A stretch of 64,000 nucleotides of DNA from contig JAQJVL010000031.1 in NCBI GenBank assembly GCA_035578905.1, positions 935,501 through 999,500 on the forward strand. The letters are read 5' to 3'. The notes beneath the pieces are model-generated. The model had not been told where the DNA came from, made no database searches, and worked only from the letters and a program-made list of their open reading frames with translations. This DNA comes from Stictocephala bisonia. Taxonomy: Eukaryota; Arthropoda; Insecta; Hemiptera; Membracidae. Numbering within the stretch: position 1 is the stretch's first letter; every line of letters starts with the position of its first letter. Position numbers and translations under genes: made by a program. Shown here in pieces: positions 35,325 through 46,639 of the stretch.

Positions 35325-36785
35325 ACTCAGAACTCTTTATTCATACAGGCATACATGGTATATAACCAAAAAGTGTCAACAAACAATTGTTATAGAAAAT
35401 AAATCAAAATTAAAATTAAACTAAGCTAAATTCAATTGAACTAAACTAAATTCAATTCAATTAAATGGGCAGATAACTACAGGACTTAACAAAAAACCAA
35501 TGGTTAATATCAATACACTCTAGTTCACAATATCAATCAAGGGGTGGTAAAAAATTCCTCTAGTGAATAGAGACTTTTATTAAGTATTCTTTTACCTTTA
35601 GCTTGAATTTGGTTGCATCATTTTCCCGTTTTAAGTGTATAAGTAGGTGTCTCATAAATTTGTTACCCATATAAGTTGGGGTTTTTTTCATAAAAATGTA
35701 GTCTGTGATGATTTATTATAATTTCTTTCTTTTGTCTTGTGTTAGAGGGATGAATTTGATTTGAATCATAGTCAGCATAACTAGATGTTTTTACAACTAG
35801 TATGGCATCCAAGATATACTGACCATAGATTGTTAATATTTTTAACTTGCTAAACTCTTCCTTCACCGATTCATCAAACCTCTTTTTTAATACTATTCGT
35901 AACGCTTTTTTTTTTGTTGTTTTAATAATCTGTCCATGTTACTTTTTGTTGTTGCTCTGTACAAACACAAACCAAAAGATATATGGTATTGTACATAAGC
36001 AAAATAAATTGTTCTTAAAGTTGTTGTGTTACAAAAACGTGACATTTTAAAAAGCGCGTAGATTCCAGAATTAATTTTTGATAAAATCCTGTCAATATGC
36101 TTACTCTAACTTAAAGTTTCATCTATCACTAATCCTAAAAAATTTAAACTTGATTCGTTACTGATTTCTTAATTTCTTAATTTTCTATAAGTTGTACTTG
36201 ATTTTTATCGTGCTTTGTTTGAATGTTATGGTTTTAGTCTTATTTTCATTCAAAACAAGATTATGCTTCAAAAATAATTACTAAGGTTTTCAAGTTCTAC
36301 ATAGGAGATCATCTCTACCTGGTCTAATGTTTTACCTGATACCTTCAAGTTGGAGTCATCTGCATAAAGACAGAGTTGTCTAATAATGGGTGCGAGAGAG
36401 TTTCACCAACATTGATTAGGTAACATAAGAATAGTAGAGGTCCTAAAATGGACCCCTGAGGAACACCGAATTTCATAGGTTGTATACTTGACTGCACTTT
36501 AAATATTCTATTGCCTTGCATCAGATGTGTAATTTATACAAATCGAAATCGATTATTTAAATACGATTTGAACCATTCCAAACTTGAGGAAGAGATACCA
36601 AGATCATATAATTTTTTTATCAGAGTGGTATATTTAACACTATTGAAGGCTCTCGATAGATCCATAAAAATGCCACTGACAAATTCTCCGTTATCTACCG
36701 AGTTGATCACTGACTCAACAAAGGATACTGCTGCACTGACTACCGATCTTCCTGGGCGAAAACCATGCTTTAAAGTAATTATATA
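35325..36785 (-). pseudogene. Non-LTR retrotransposon RT and C-terminus, minus strand
   Basis: On the reverse complement: HGFRPGRSVVSAAVSF (QxGFRxGxST block), GIFMDLSRAFNSV (D in DLSKAFD), GVPQGSILGPLLFLCYLIN (PQGSxLGP, about 36,480-36,420), YADDSNLK (36,366-36,355), LGLVIDETLS, then YHISFGLCLYRA (eroded YGxxxWG) and QKKALRIVLK. The 3' end has AATAAAGAGTTCTGAG near 35,340. Stops and frame changes, mainly between 36,350 and 36,050, show it is inactive. The block order is that of CR1/L2/jockey-like elements. Confidence 0.85.
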
Positions 36786-36879
36786 ACTGTGTCAGATTTT
36801 TTAGTCAAAATTGGGTAATATTGTCAGGAATATATTGATTGTTGAATATATTGATATTGTTGAATGGTATTGTATAACA

Positions 36880-37262
36880 CTTAGTTCATGTCATTAAGTA
36901 TGTCAATACTATGACTATTATGTCAAATATTGTGTTCTCATACTAATGGTATAGTATGCTGGGTTTTTTTAGGATGCATTTTGGGTGAGAACTAAACACA
37001 GTAATAACTAAATGAGCAAATTATAATGTACCATTCTGTGGACTCTAAAAGGTTTTGCTGGGTAATAATCTACACGCCCAGAATACTCGATGAGGCAATT
37101 TAGTTTTAGAGATCGTAAACAGGGGAGAAAAGTCTTTTTAATTAAATGGTAACCGGCCAAAGTATATTAAAATAAATAATATAATCATAGTTTATAGCTA
37201 TAGCAGGTACTTGTATTTACTTTTTCTAACAAAAAGTTTATATTGAAATATTCTTCAGTAAG
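36880..37262 (+). repeat. Dispersed repeat R4, plus copy
   Basis: Collinear with the inverse of 46,540-46,150: ATGTCAAATATTGTGTTCT, TTTTGGGTGAGAACTA, TACCATTCTGTGGACTC, GAGGCAATTTAGTTT and GGTAACCGGCCAAAGTAT. The match ends near 37,262, exactly where the GC-rich repeat copy D begins. Confidence 0.8.
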
Positions 37263-37370
37263 GTACTAAGGAACACCCCTGCACGCTCCGCATACAAACC
37301 CCATCAACGTGGCCCTGGCCATGGCCTCGGCCTTCGGTATCGGTGTTCGATTTTATACCTAATACTAATA
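37262..37370 (-). repeat. GC-rich dispersed repeat, copy D, minus
   Basis: The reverse complement ends GGGGTTTGTATGCGG, GCGTGCAGGGGTGTTCCTTA then GT, preceded by CGAAGGCCGAGGCCATGGCC. It is the same family as 24.05 kb. The terminus abuts repeat R4, suggesting insertion into it. Confidence 0.55.
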
Positions 37371-37719
37371 TCAGTGAATGAACTGATTAAGTATAATCAT
37401 AATATTTAAGTTTATTAACAATAGTTCAACTTCTTTCTTGTCTACATATATCCGTTCTGTTATTATTTAGCCTGTTTCGAAATTTGTAAAAGTTAACAGA
37501 TCAATAAATAAATTAATAAAATAACTCTATTAGATTACCATAGAAAATGTATTTAATTACAGTGAGGTAGAGCTCTATAATATTTCAAACTCAATCGTAG
37601 TCTAGCATTAAGAAATATTTACAATTTTCTTAATACTAAAATTTAATGATTTAGGCCTACATTCAAACAGCTGTTAGTGTGTCATAAATATCAATGTTTA
37701 AATTTAAACAGCTGCTGCT

Positions 37720-37970
37720 ATTATATTATTTAAATCCCCCTCTATATTATTCTTATGAACAACAAACGTAATTTAATGGCTTTCCATACACTTTAGGGTA
37801 AAACTATTAAAGAAAGAATATCTTATTGCACAACCACAAATTTTTTGACACCTCAATCGATTAAATTGGTCAAGAAATAAAAGAAGAGTTGCGTTGACAA
37901 AAACGGCTTCACGTACTATATAAGGATTGTTAAAAAGTCTACAATAAGTATATGGAATATTATAAAGATT
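37720..37970 (-). repeat. Dispersed repeat R5, minus copy
   Basis: Inverse partner of 23,590-23,800. A frame of 85 codons is open on the minus strand across 38,030-37,773, with VFVNATLLLFLDQFNRLRC, but no family is recognised and the partner copy has a frame change. Confidence 0.6.
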
Positions 37971-38039
37971 TAGACCTGCATTGTTGATCTTGTTACTTTG
38001 TGTTTTCACTAGATATATAGGTACATCCAAATATATAAT

Positions 38040-38380
38040 TTCTATTTAAAATAATATTTTTATTTAGATATATTTGCTCCTACAATGCATGTTACTACCA
38101 ACTTTTCTGCATCGACAGAACAATTTCGTACAAAATACATTTTTACTAATCGTAGAAAGACAGTTTGTTATTATATAGGATATGTGGACGGATTTGACAA
38201 GTAAATTGCAGACAACTGTCTACACAGAGGTAAAAGTACCATGTAGCCTACTTGTTTTACGTCCAAAGTCGTTAACTTCCTCATTAGTTTTTATTGATCC
38301 TAGCGTTCGTGTTGCACGGTGAAGCATGTAAGGTACTAAACAAATAATGTTAGAATATTCGGCTGGAAAACAGATGGAAG
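38040..38380. other. AT-rich spacer
   Basis: No supported feature. Confidence 0.45.

Positions 38381-38382
<2 letters not shown>

Positions 38383-38435
<53 letters not shown>
38383..38435. repeat. (AT)n microsatellite
   Basis: Perfect AT run of about 53 bases. Confidence 0.97.
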
Positions 38436-38436
<1 letters not shown>

Positions 38437-38734
38437 GTTTTTTCTTGTTAGAGGCGATCGTAAATACATTTATACGACAAATCCAAACAAATCAAAATAT
38501 TTTCTTGAACATAAAATATTAGGCAAAATATACAATGAAATCTGAATTAGTATGTTATAAGTGTTTTTAATAAAGAAAATTCCATTTTTCACTTATAAAA
38601 TTATTTCCAAATCTCTAATAAACTGTGTAACCATCATGCTACACTAAGCATGAGGCTGGACTATCAGAGACTACGACACTGTATTGCCTCATATTTTCTT
38701 CAGCTAAAATCTTATTTCATATTTTCTTCAGCTA

Positions 38735-40110
38735 AAATCAAATCAAATCATTTTATTTGTTGTTGACAATTAGTAACATTGTATAACAAACGTCAAATTA
38801 GCATATTTTACATTAATAATATTTAATTACATTAGTTGTTCAGTATTAACATAAAATAGCATATTCAATCAAATAAAAACACTTGCTTAACTAAATAATA
38901 AAGGTAAAATATATCACCAAGTATAAATCCATACATAAACTAATTAAGTATTTAAAAATTCAGTAATAGAGTAACAAGCTCTTTCCAATAAAAATTGATG
39001 TAGTAGAGTTTTGAATTTTGTCTGTGTGCCTTCTTGTTTAATTACATCGGGCAATTTATTAAACAATTTTGGACCTATGTTTTGTGGAAGCCAGGTAGTA
39101 ATTTCTAATCTGTACGTGGTCTGTCTATGTTGGTTCTTTTGCCTGGTGTCATAATTATGTATATCTGAGCCCATTACAATGTTTGAAAATTTAAATTTAT
39201 AATAAGTAAGAGTTTCTTAAATATAGATTGATGGCAAGGTTCAAAGATTTAAAATAATATCTGCATGACGTTCTTTTATTTATTCCGGCCATAATTCGGA
39301 TAGCCCTTTTTTGTATGCGGAAGGTTCTTAAAAAGTTTGAACGAGAAGTAGAGCCCCACAAAATAATTCCATACATTAGCCGTGATTCTATTAAAGATGT
39401 ATATATTAATCTGGTAATAAATACGTTTTTGTAATTTGCGGATTTTCTGAGGAGAAACAACTGTGATGACAGTTTGGAACATAGGCTATCGATATGTGAT
39501 TTCCATGAGATATTATCGTCAAAAATTAATCCAAGGTATTTAACCTCCTTGTTAAAGGGAAGTTCAAAGTTATTCATAAATATCGTTGGGTCTGATTCGG
39601 TTTTAATTTGTTTGGAAAAATTTACACAGCTTGTTTTTGTGGGATTTACGTGAAGATTATTACTGTTAAGATATTGGTAAAGATTTGTTAGTTGGATAAA
39701 GCTATCGATTTCGAGATTATTCCAGGATTTATTTTTAAAAACTAGAGACACGTCGTCTGCATATAATGGATTCTTAAGTTATTTACTATTTCCGAAATAT
39801 TGTTAATGTAAATGATAAAAAGGATTGGCCCTAAGACAGAGCCTTGAGGGATTCCAAATTTTAGTATTAAATTTCCGGACTGAACATTATTGTTAACTAC
39901 TCATTGTTGGATTCTACTACGTAAATATGATTTAACCCATTCCAAAGGCACCCCCTCACTCCTAACAAGTAAAGACGTTCAAAAAGTATATCGTGATCTA
40001 CGCAATCAAACGCCTTTTGTAAATCTAAAAATAGTCCCATTGTCTTGTATTTTTCATCTAGTGCAGTGATTACACAGGTAACGAAGTCAACCTTATTTGT
40101 TCAAGTATCT
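38735..40110 (-). pseudogene. Non-LTR retrotransposon RT to 3' end, minus strand, well preserved
   Basis: The reverse complement encodes KTMGLFLDLQKAFDCVDHDI (about 40,050-39,990), PQGS-type GIPQGSVLGPILFIIYIN (with small frame changes near 39,850), PLYADDVSLVF (catalytic YADD 39,763-39,752), then a 180-codon frame with the NPTKT block, KYLGLIFDDNISWKSHI, LMYGIILWGST, IQKRAIRIMAGI. After a frameshift near 39,210 come YDTRQKNQHR and IGPKLFNKLP, ending at 38,944. A one-base deletion near 39,768 interrupts upstream of YADD. The 3' UTR ends about 38,737 in (GATTT)n on its own strand. Few lesions, so relatively young. CR1/L2-like by block layout. Confidence 0.9.
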
Positions 40111-40204
40111 GTACGTGTGGCATCCCATGGTCTTAAATTCATAAGGAGCATTTGGTTAAACAAGTCTATGAAACAAATTTAATCGTAAAGAATCGGTATT
40201 GTTT

Positions 40205-40270
40205 TAGCTGTTGTTATAATAAGTGTGGTTGTTATAAGTGTGGTTGTTATAAGTGTGGTTGTTATAAGTG
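40205..40270 (+). repeat. 15-bp minisatellite
   Basis: AAGTGTGGTTGTTAT repeated about three and a half times without change, at the edge of the satellite field that follows. Confidence 0.9.
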
Positions 40271-40440
40271 GTATCAACCATTTCTTACGCCTATATATGT
40301 ACTTAGTATTAACCCTGACACCCATATAGGTACAAAGTATTGATCAACCCGCAAACACATACTTCTACAGTTGAATTGATCCGCTCACTCTCAAGTACAT
40401 GTATAGTCGTATTGACTCGCCATTCCTTACACGTACTAGA
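40268..40440 (-). repeat. Degenerate 36-bp satellite, reverse orientation
   Basis: TAAGTGGTATCAACC, AGTATTAACCCTGACACCCA, ACAGTTGAATTGATC and GTCGTATTGACTC are drifted copies of the reverse unit (CAGTGGTATTGACCCACC). Confidence 0.55.
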
Positions 40441-40930
40441 CCAATACACTATACACACGTACAGAACGACCGTACTTGGATAGGGCAGTAGGTTGGCTTA
40501 TCTACCGACTCATATACGTAGGGTGGTACTTTTAAGTCCTACTGCACGCGTATGATTGGTTGGGTGGGTCAATACCTCCGTATATGTACGGGAAGGGGGA
40601 GATTTAGTGGATGGTTTACTGCAATAACCATGTAGATGTACGAGTATGGGTGGGTGGGTCATCACCACGTACATGTATATATCAATACCATTTTACCTAT
40701 GAGGGCGGATGGGCTCCAGACATATGATTTTGTACATGTATGGTTGGGTTTCCACCACGCGTACAGAACCACTGTACGTGGATAGGGCAGTGGATGGATT
40801 AGAACCGCCGCACGCGTATGGGTTACTACTGTATTTGTACAGGTGGGTTGGTTAATACTACTGCACGTGTACGGTCGGCCAGCTTGGACAATGGGACCGT
40901 ACTTGTATGGGCGGGGGGGGGGTCCTTGTG
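40440..40930 (+). repeat. Degenerate 36-bp satellite, forward orientation
   Basis: Many drifted units: GGTTGGGTGGGTCAATAC, ATGGGTGGGTGGGTCATCAC, ACCACTGTACGTGGATAGGG, CTACTGCACGTGTACGG, then a G-run ending near 40,920. Orientation is opposite to 40.27-40.44 kb. Confidence 0.75.
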
Positions 40931-40934
40931 AAAC

Positions 40935-42050
40935 ACATGTTTCCTGCAGACCGTTTATGTGACCTTGATGAAGAGAACTGATACACACAGATCTCCATGG
41001 ATTTACGTTCTTGCCATACAATATTGACCACATAAGTGTTGGGAAGTTGCCGATATAGTTGCAGCTGTTCACTGCCGGACGTGTTTGTAAGACAATATAG
41101 TACTATTGGTCTAGTATTGGGAAGTTACTGCTAAGCCGTGCTTTGTTGGACATTTATGTTGGATAATAAATATTTTAAGACCACATCAGTTTTATGAATA
41201 TTAAAACTACTATTATTTAGACCAAGTGCTTCTTTTGTAAATTTAAAGACTTATCTTGGGTACGGGCTTAATAGACCTCATCTGTCTAATAAATACAAAT
41301 TAGACAGTTTCCAAAAATAATTTGACTAATAAATGTAACTGTATATCCAATTTAACATTATTTTAAATCTAAATAGGGTTGTAAACCAACCCTAATGTAG
41401 ATTCAAAATAGATTCAACAAATATAATTTCTGTATTATGAAACATTCAACAACCTTCGTAGTATTAGCAATTAAATACAGTAAAAACTAATGTTCCTTGA
41501 TATACAGATTTACTACAGTCAAAATTATAAATATAATATTGATGTAGTACTTAAATGTCTGAACAGAAATGTTGTATTATATTCAGTTTTGAGACCGATC
41601 GCAGATAAACGCGCTCACAGTTTGTTCTTCGGGGATAATACATAAGTAAAATATATTTCAAAGATTCGTACATTAAAAAATATTAAGATACATCTTTATT
41701 CTATATTCTAATATTCAAGTGAAAGGATGCATATATAGTATATTCTCTATAATTTATAATCAATTCTTCAAATGACCTTTTTACATACATGTGACGGCGT
41801 CGAACGTGATTCAGGTACAAATGTGTATTAAGGGTTACTTCAAACCCGTTGAAGGCGGTCAGCCAACCTTTATCACTGTTAAGGCATACTGTTCTTATTA
41901 TATGTTATTCAATAACAATATTCAGCTACATACTTTAGTTTCCTCCTTTGCTTTAATTATATTAACAAAAAACAACATTTATCGAGATGGGTTTGAAAGG
42001 AATGTTAAAACATGTGCACCTTTAATTCATCTGACAGCGACTTATGACCC
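40935..42050. other. AT-rich DNA with a shared repeat fragment
   Basis: 41,791-41,870 shares GTGACGGCGTC, AAATGTGTATTAAG and AACCCGTTGAAGGCGGTC with 12.50 kb. Otherwise no supported feature. Confidence 0.45.
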
Positions 42051-42059
42051 AGTATGGAT

Positions 42060-43215
42060 CAAGGTTTGTTTTTAAAGTTCTTCAGCCTCCTTCCCAGCTC
42101 CTTTTTATTGCGTGTCTTTTGCAGTCAATGCTTAGTGCCATGCTAGGTAAATGTTATTTCAGTCGTGAAGAAAGCTCTTATAAACAGCTGAATTCCCAGT
42201 CAGAAAGTCTAGAAAATTATTTATTCTGATGATATTGCTTAAACTTAACAACTCAAGGACTTCACAACTACTGATGGAATACTTACAAGTGACCTTGCAG
42301 CCCTCGAAAAATATTTTAGAACCTGGAAGCTAAAAACCTAACTCATCAAAAACTGAAGTATACTGACTGGCTAACCTAAAATTGAACATCATTCTAAATG
42401 GTGTAGAACTCCATCATAATGATTATCCACAGTACCTGGTAGTAATTTTAGATCTATCACCGATCTTTAAAAGCCACCTTCAAAAATCAGCAGCTAAAAT
42501 CAAAACCAGAGCAAATTTACTGCATCATATGGCTGTAACAATTTGGGGAGCCAACGCACATGTCCTCCATATAACTGCTTTGTCACTGGTCTATTCAGAT
42601 GCTGAATACAGTGCTCCCGTATGACTAAATAATGTAAATACTAAACCGATTGATGTCCAATTTAATAGTGTTAAGAGAGGTATAAGTGGCACTCTCATGG
42701 CAACTCCTTCCTTAACTCCCGGTCCTGTGCAATATAGCCAGAGATAAGACATTAGGAGATACTGCTTAAAGAATTAAAGTACTTATTTAAAGATATTGAA
42801 TGCTCCGCACCTACGTATTACACAGGATCTCCTACGTCCTTTCTCATCCAATACTAGCTGGGCCGTAGCGTGGAACAGTTTTGATGGACGAAATACGTTT
42901 CTTATTAACGATCCGTCAATACCTGTAGGTGGGATGAACCTCTCTCGTAGGGAGTGGACACTCTTGAATCGGTTCCAAACTGGCGTAGGCAGATGTAAGT
43001 ACTAAAATTATAAATGGGGATCGACACTTCGTAATTATGGGGAGTGTATTCAAACATTGGATCACGTAATTATATAGTGCCCCCTGAACTCTTTTACGGA
43101 GGGATTGGCCAGCATAAAGAGAATCAGCGAGGCAGTTGTTAGATGGCTCGATATATCGGACTAGGCTTTGTGAAAGGAGATCACTTAATTTTTTTTTAAT
43201 TTTTTAATGACATGA
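42060..43215 (+). pseudogene. Non-LTR retrotransposon RT and C-terminus (family L-A), plus strand
   Basis: FSDDIALT (altered catalytic F/Y-A-D-D, 42,220-42,243), LAALEKYFRTWKLK, PQYLVVILDLSPIFKSHL, AAKIKTRANLLHHMA, WGANAHVLHITALSLVYSDA, then NLSRREWTLLNRFQTGVGRC and YKWGSTLRN and RISEAVVRWLD. The order YLGV-LD, AAKIKTR-NLL, R-EW-LN-FRTG-GRC is characteristic of a jockey-like group with a C-terminal Cys/His segment. Stops and frame changes occur throughout. Homologous 3' ends lie at 49.85 and 59.59 kb, sharing AATGACATGACAA in the 3' UTR. Confidence 0.85.
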
Positions 43216-43239
43216 CAAGTTTAACATGACACTAATCTT

Positions 43240-43585
43240 GTCTACAGTTGTATAAATACTACAGTACAAGTATAAGTTGTACAAATATATCAAAATACAA
43301 GCATAAAATGTACAAATATACTACAAATATATCAAAGTACAAGTACAAAATGCACAAATATATCAAAACATAAGAACAAAATGCACAAATATACTACAGT
43401 ACAAGTATACATTTTACAAATATAGCATAATAAAAGCACACAATGCACAAATATACAACAGTACACGTATAAATTGTACAAATATATCACAATACAAGCA
43501 CACAATGCACAAATATTAACAATATAAATACAAAATGCACAAACTACGCTCGCCTTCCTCAGACCAGAGGGAGTCACAATTCTTT
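43240..43585 (+). repeat. 29-30-bp tandem repeat with foldback-family end
   Basis: About ten units of the form ACAAGTATAAATTGTACAAA plus TATATCACT, ending in CGCCTTCCTCAGACCAGAGG GAGTCAC. Both the units and the end block recur in the arms of the 2.66-kb foldback, so this is a single-armed or expanded relative. Confidence 0.75.
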
Positions 43586-43589
43586 TTAT

Positions 43590-44205
43590 TTAGCAAAATA
43601 TATGTACCAACTTTGAATTATGAATGTTGATGTTGTGGTTTCTTTTCTTTTTAAATTCTTTTCCAGATAATAGTTACATAATTTATGATTTCGCATAGAA
43701 CTTTCTGGGTACCAACTAGAATAATCAACCATTAAACATTCTTTTGCCTCCTTTTTTACTTACTGACATGAATAATTATTTATAATGGACGCACTTGAAA
43801 ACATCTTTTATTTTAAAAATAATCACCGGGTTAATGTATATTGTTTTTGCGAAAATAGTGGTATGAATAAATTTTTTTTACTATATGGTTGTATTTATAA
43901 ATCTAAAAAAAGGGATTTTTAATTACTTTACTGTTTCATGCATGTCTGTGCTAATGCATGTTATATATTTTAAAATGAAGTATAAATTACACAAATATTT
44001 ATGCCTAATACTTGCAAGTATTTTTTTGGATTATCTAATCTTCCAACCAGATCTCCAAATAAAAAGAGGCTACCCTTTTAAGATGAGATACATAATTAAC
44101 GGGAATATAGGAATTCAGTCAGTTATTTTATTTTTTATATAATTTTGCCAGTTTCGTCTACCAAATTCATAATGCATGCTAATGCCAAAGACATAAAGTA
44201 AATAT
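43590..44205. other. AT-rich spacer
   Basis: No supported feature; the open frame at 43,885-44,142 shows no family and has no conserved partner. Confidence 0.4.
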
Positions 44206-44212
44206 TCATTAT

Positions 44213-45365
44213 TCATTAGCAAGACGCCGATCGTCAAGACATGAGCAAATATGAGAGGCGGACAAGTATGATGAGTGTAGAAGAACGAGTGAAGTCATTG
44301 TTACTAACTTTCATCTTACTAAATTTCTCAGAAAGGGCCATTTATTAATATCCCAGTACACAGGGCATTTAATGGACCTGCAGCTTTACGTGGAATCCGA
44401 ACCACGTAAAAATGATATGCAGCTCACTGACTAAACTTATAGTCATCTCTCCTTCCTACACAACATCTAAACCGTGCATACCATTCAACATGGACACCTC
44501 TGACTTCTATAGTAGTGTCCACGTCGATAACAAATTTAATAGAATGTACGTTTTAATTTGTTTCAGTACTATTCAGTCAGCGTTCAACTTGATTCCCTGA
44601 AAGTGAAAATAGTCTTGATACAATAAACATTTAAATGAGAAACTTGGAGGGACCACATCTACTGCACAGCATCCATTATTCCATTAACTCCCTCATTCCG
44701 AAACATTGTTGCCCTAACGTAGAATGCAATTGTTTATCGAATTGTTAATGAACGCATTGTTAATGCAATTGTTCTATATACATTTGATATTTTACTATTC
44801 ATTTGTTAGTACCTTTTGATAAATATTTTTTGTTTTTTATTTGCAATTAAATAGTTTTTTTGTCATATAGTTATAAGAGCCGTTGTTTTATTGTGGTATA
44901 TTGTTACGTTGTGTGTTTGTATTACACTATTTTTGTGATATTCTGGTGGTGCAGTGCTGTAACCCAGCTACTTGGAGGTAAAGTTTTGAGGAGATTGTAG
45001 GCGGTCGGTTCTATGATCCGTCCTCTTAAACCAACACGGCGTCCGCTCAATAGTTTCCATCGATGTGTACACTTCTAAAGAAGTCTGGAGTGTCCATGTT
45101 GGGCATTAGACAAGGTTCAGATGTTGTGTAAGAAAGATAACTCAGTGTCATGCTTGTCAGTTATCTGAAAATCAGACCAAAACTACGTGGTCCGGATCTC
45201 ACGTAAAGCTGTAGGTCCCTTAGTTGCCCTGGCTATTGGGCTGTTAATAAATAGCTCTTTATGAGGAACAGTCGACCTAAGTAACAATGATTACACTCGT
45301 TTGTCTACACTCATCAGCCCCTAATATTCATCCATAAATCAACGATCAGCGTCTAACAAATTAAT
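44213..45365. mobile_element. R2 element with long inverted arms
   Basis: Left arm 44,213-44,540 and right arm 45,048-45,365 are inverted copies. Outer ends read AAGACGCCGATCGTCAAGAC on the left and AGACGCTGATCGTTGA when the right is inverted. Each arm contains the 8-bp stem hairpin TACGTGG/CCACGTA around AATCCGA, and the outer word AGTCATTGTTACT. The centre (44,540-45,048) is unrelated AT-rich sequence with no coding frame. No clear target-site duplication. Single-arm relatives lie at 27.4-28.2 and 56.6 kb. Confidence 0.7.
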
Positions 45366-45564
45366 AATGAACTTACCTAATAGATACTGTTTCCTGTTTT
45401 CAATTTATTAAAATCTCAATACAAATTTACAATATAATACGTGTTTTCTGTGTTTGTATTTTTTTCTTTTTTAATTTGATTTTACTAAAATATAGATCTA
45501 ATATAGATATTAATGAAGATTGCAGAGTGTGCTATAAATCCTAGTATATTTATATATCTAATGA

Positions 45565-45665
45565 ACCACCCACCCGTACATTTAATGTGCAATATTGACC
45601 CACCCATGTATTGACCCACCCATAGTGGTATTAATGCATTCCACCCACACACGAACATATGCCGT
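45565..45665 (-). repeat. 36-bp satellite fragment, reverse orientation
   Basis: ACCCACCCGTACATTTAATG, ATATTGACCCACCCATG, TTGACCCACCCATAGTGG and CCACCCACACACGAACATAT: two to three units with internal deletions. Confidence 0.65.
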
Positions 45666-45669
45666 TGAC

Positions 45670-46145
45670 GAAGAACAAAGACAAAGTTTATGTTATATTT
45701 TTGTTTTTAATTTACAGAAAATATATTTTTTCTTACACTAAAATGTTAAAATTTGGAGACTGCTTGGTGAAGTAGCAAGAGAAGTATTTAGTGTGCTAAT
45801 ATTTAAATAATGACATGGACAGGATGTGATCAGAAGTTAAGAACTATAAGTTGTTTTTAGTCATCCAAAATATCCATAAATTTCCTTTCATTTTCGAACA
45901 ATGAGTGAGATTATTGTTATTTTTATGGAATACCTTTTTTTTATGTTTTATTATATTCCATCTATTTTTGCTTCTCAAAATTTGTCATGGAAGCTAACCA
46001 ACATTAAAACGAGATCTGTGTTTAACCAAGAAGGATGATATATTTCAATTTACTTTATGTTTTTATTTAAAATAAAATCTATATATTTAGGTGTATCTAT
46101 AGTCCAATACGATAGTACCTATACCTTGTAGGTCTTAATAGTGAA
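45670..46145. other. AT-rich spacer
   Basis: No supported feature. Confidence 0.45.
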
Positions 46146-46149
46146 AATA

Positions 46150-46540
46150 TTGTGCATAATGGTTGTACAATTGTTAACCTTAATGAACAATGTTTCAATA
46201 TACATTCATTGATAGAGAAAGTAAATGGAAGTGCCTGCTATTGATAAAAACCATGATTATATCATTAATTTCATTATACTTTGGCCGGTTACCACTTAAC
46301 TAAACAAACCTTTCTTCCAATTTACGATCTCTGAAACTAAATTGCCTCATGGAGTATTCTGAGCGTGTAGAATATTAGCCAGCAAACCCTTTCAGAGTCT
46401 ACAGAATGGTGCATTATCATATACTAGTTTAGTTATTACTGTGTCTAGTTCTCACCCAAAATAGGCAGGATACTATACGATTAGAATCAGAACACAATAT
46501 TTGACATAATAATGTCATAGTAGGTGGCAATATATGTGTA
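46150..46540 (-). repeat. Dispersed repeat R4, minus copy
   Basis: Inverse partner of 36,880-37,262, with CATACTTTGGCCGGTTACC, AACTAAATTGCCTCATGGAG and CACAATATTTGACATAATAA. About 80-85% alike by eye. Confidence 0.8.
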
Positions 46541-46639
46541 ATTGTGACATGTGTTTGCTTGTGAAGTAAGGTTAGATATGACCGTACGAAAATGAAATGA
46601 ATGTTGAAAGAACAGAAGGAGGAAAAAAATATTTTTAAT

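Noticed and set aside
43332..43577. Cys-rich minus-strand frame (81 codons)
   Set aside because: Translation of the 29-30-bp tandem repeat.
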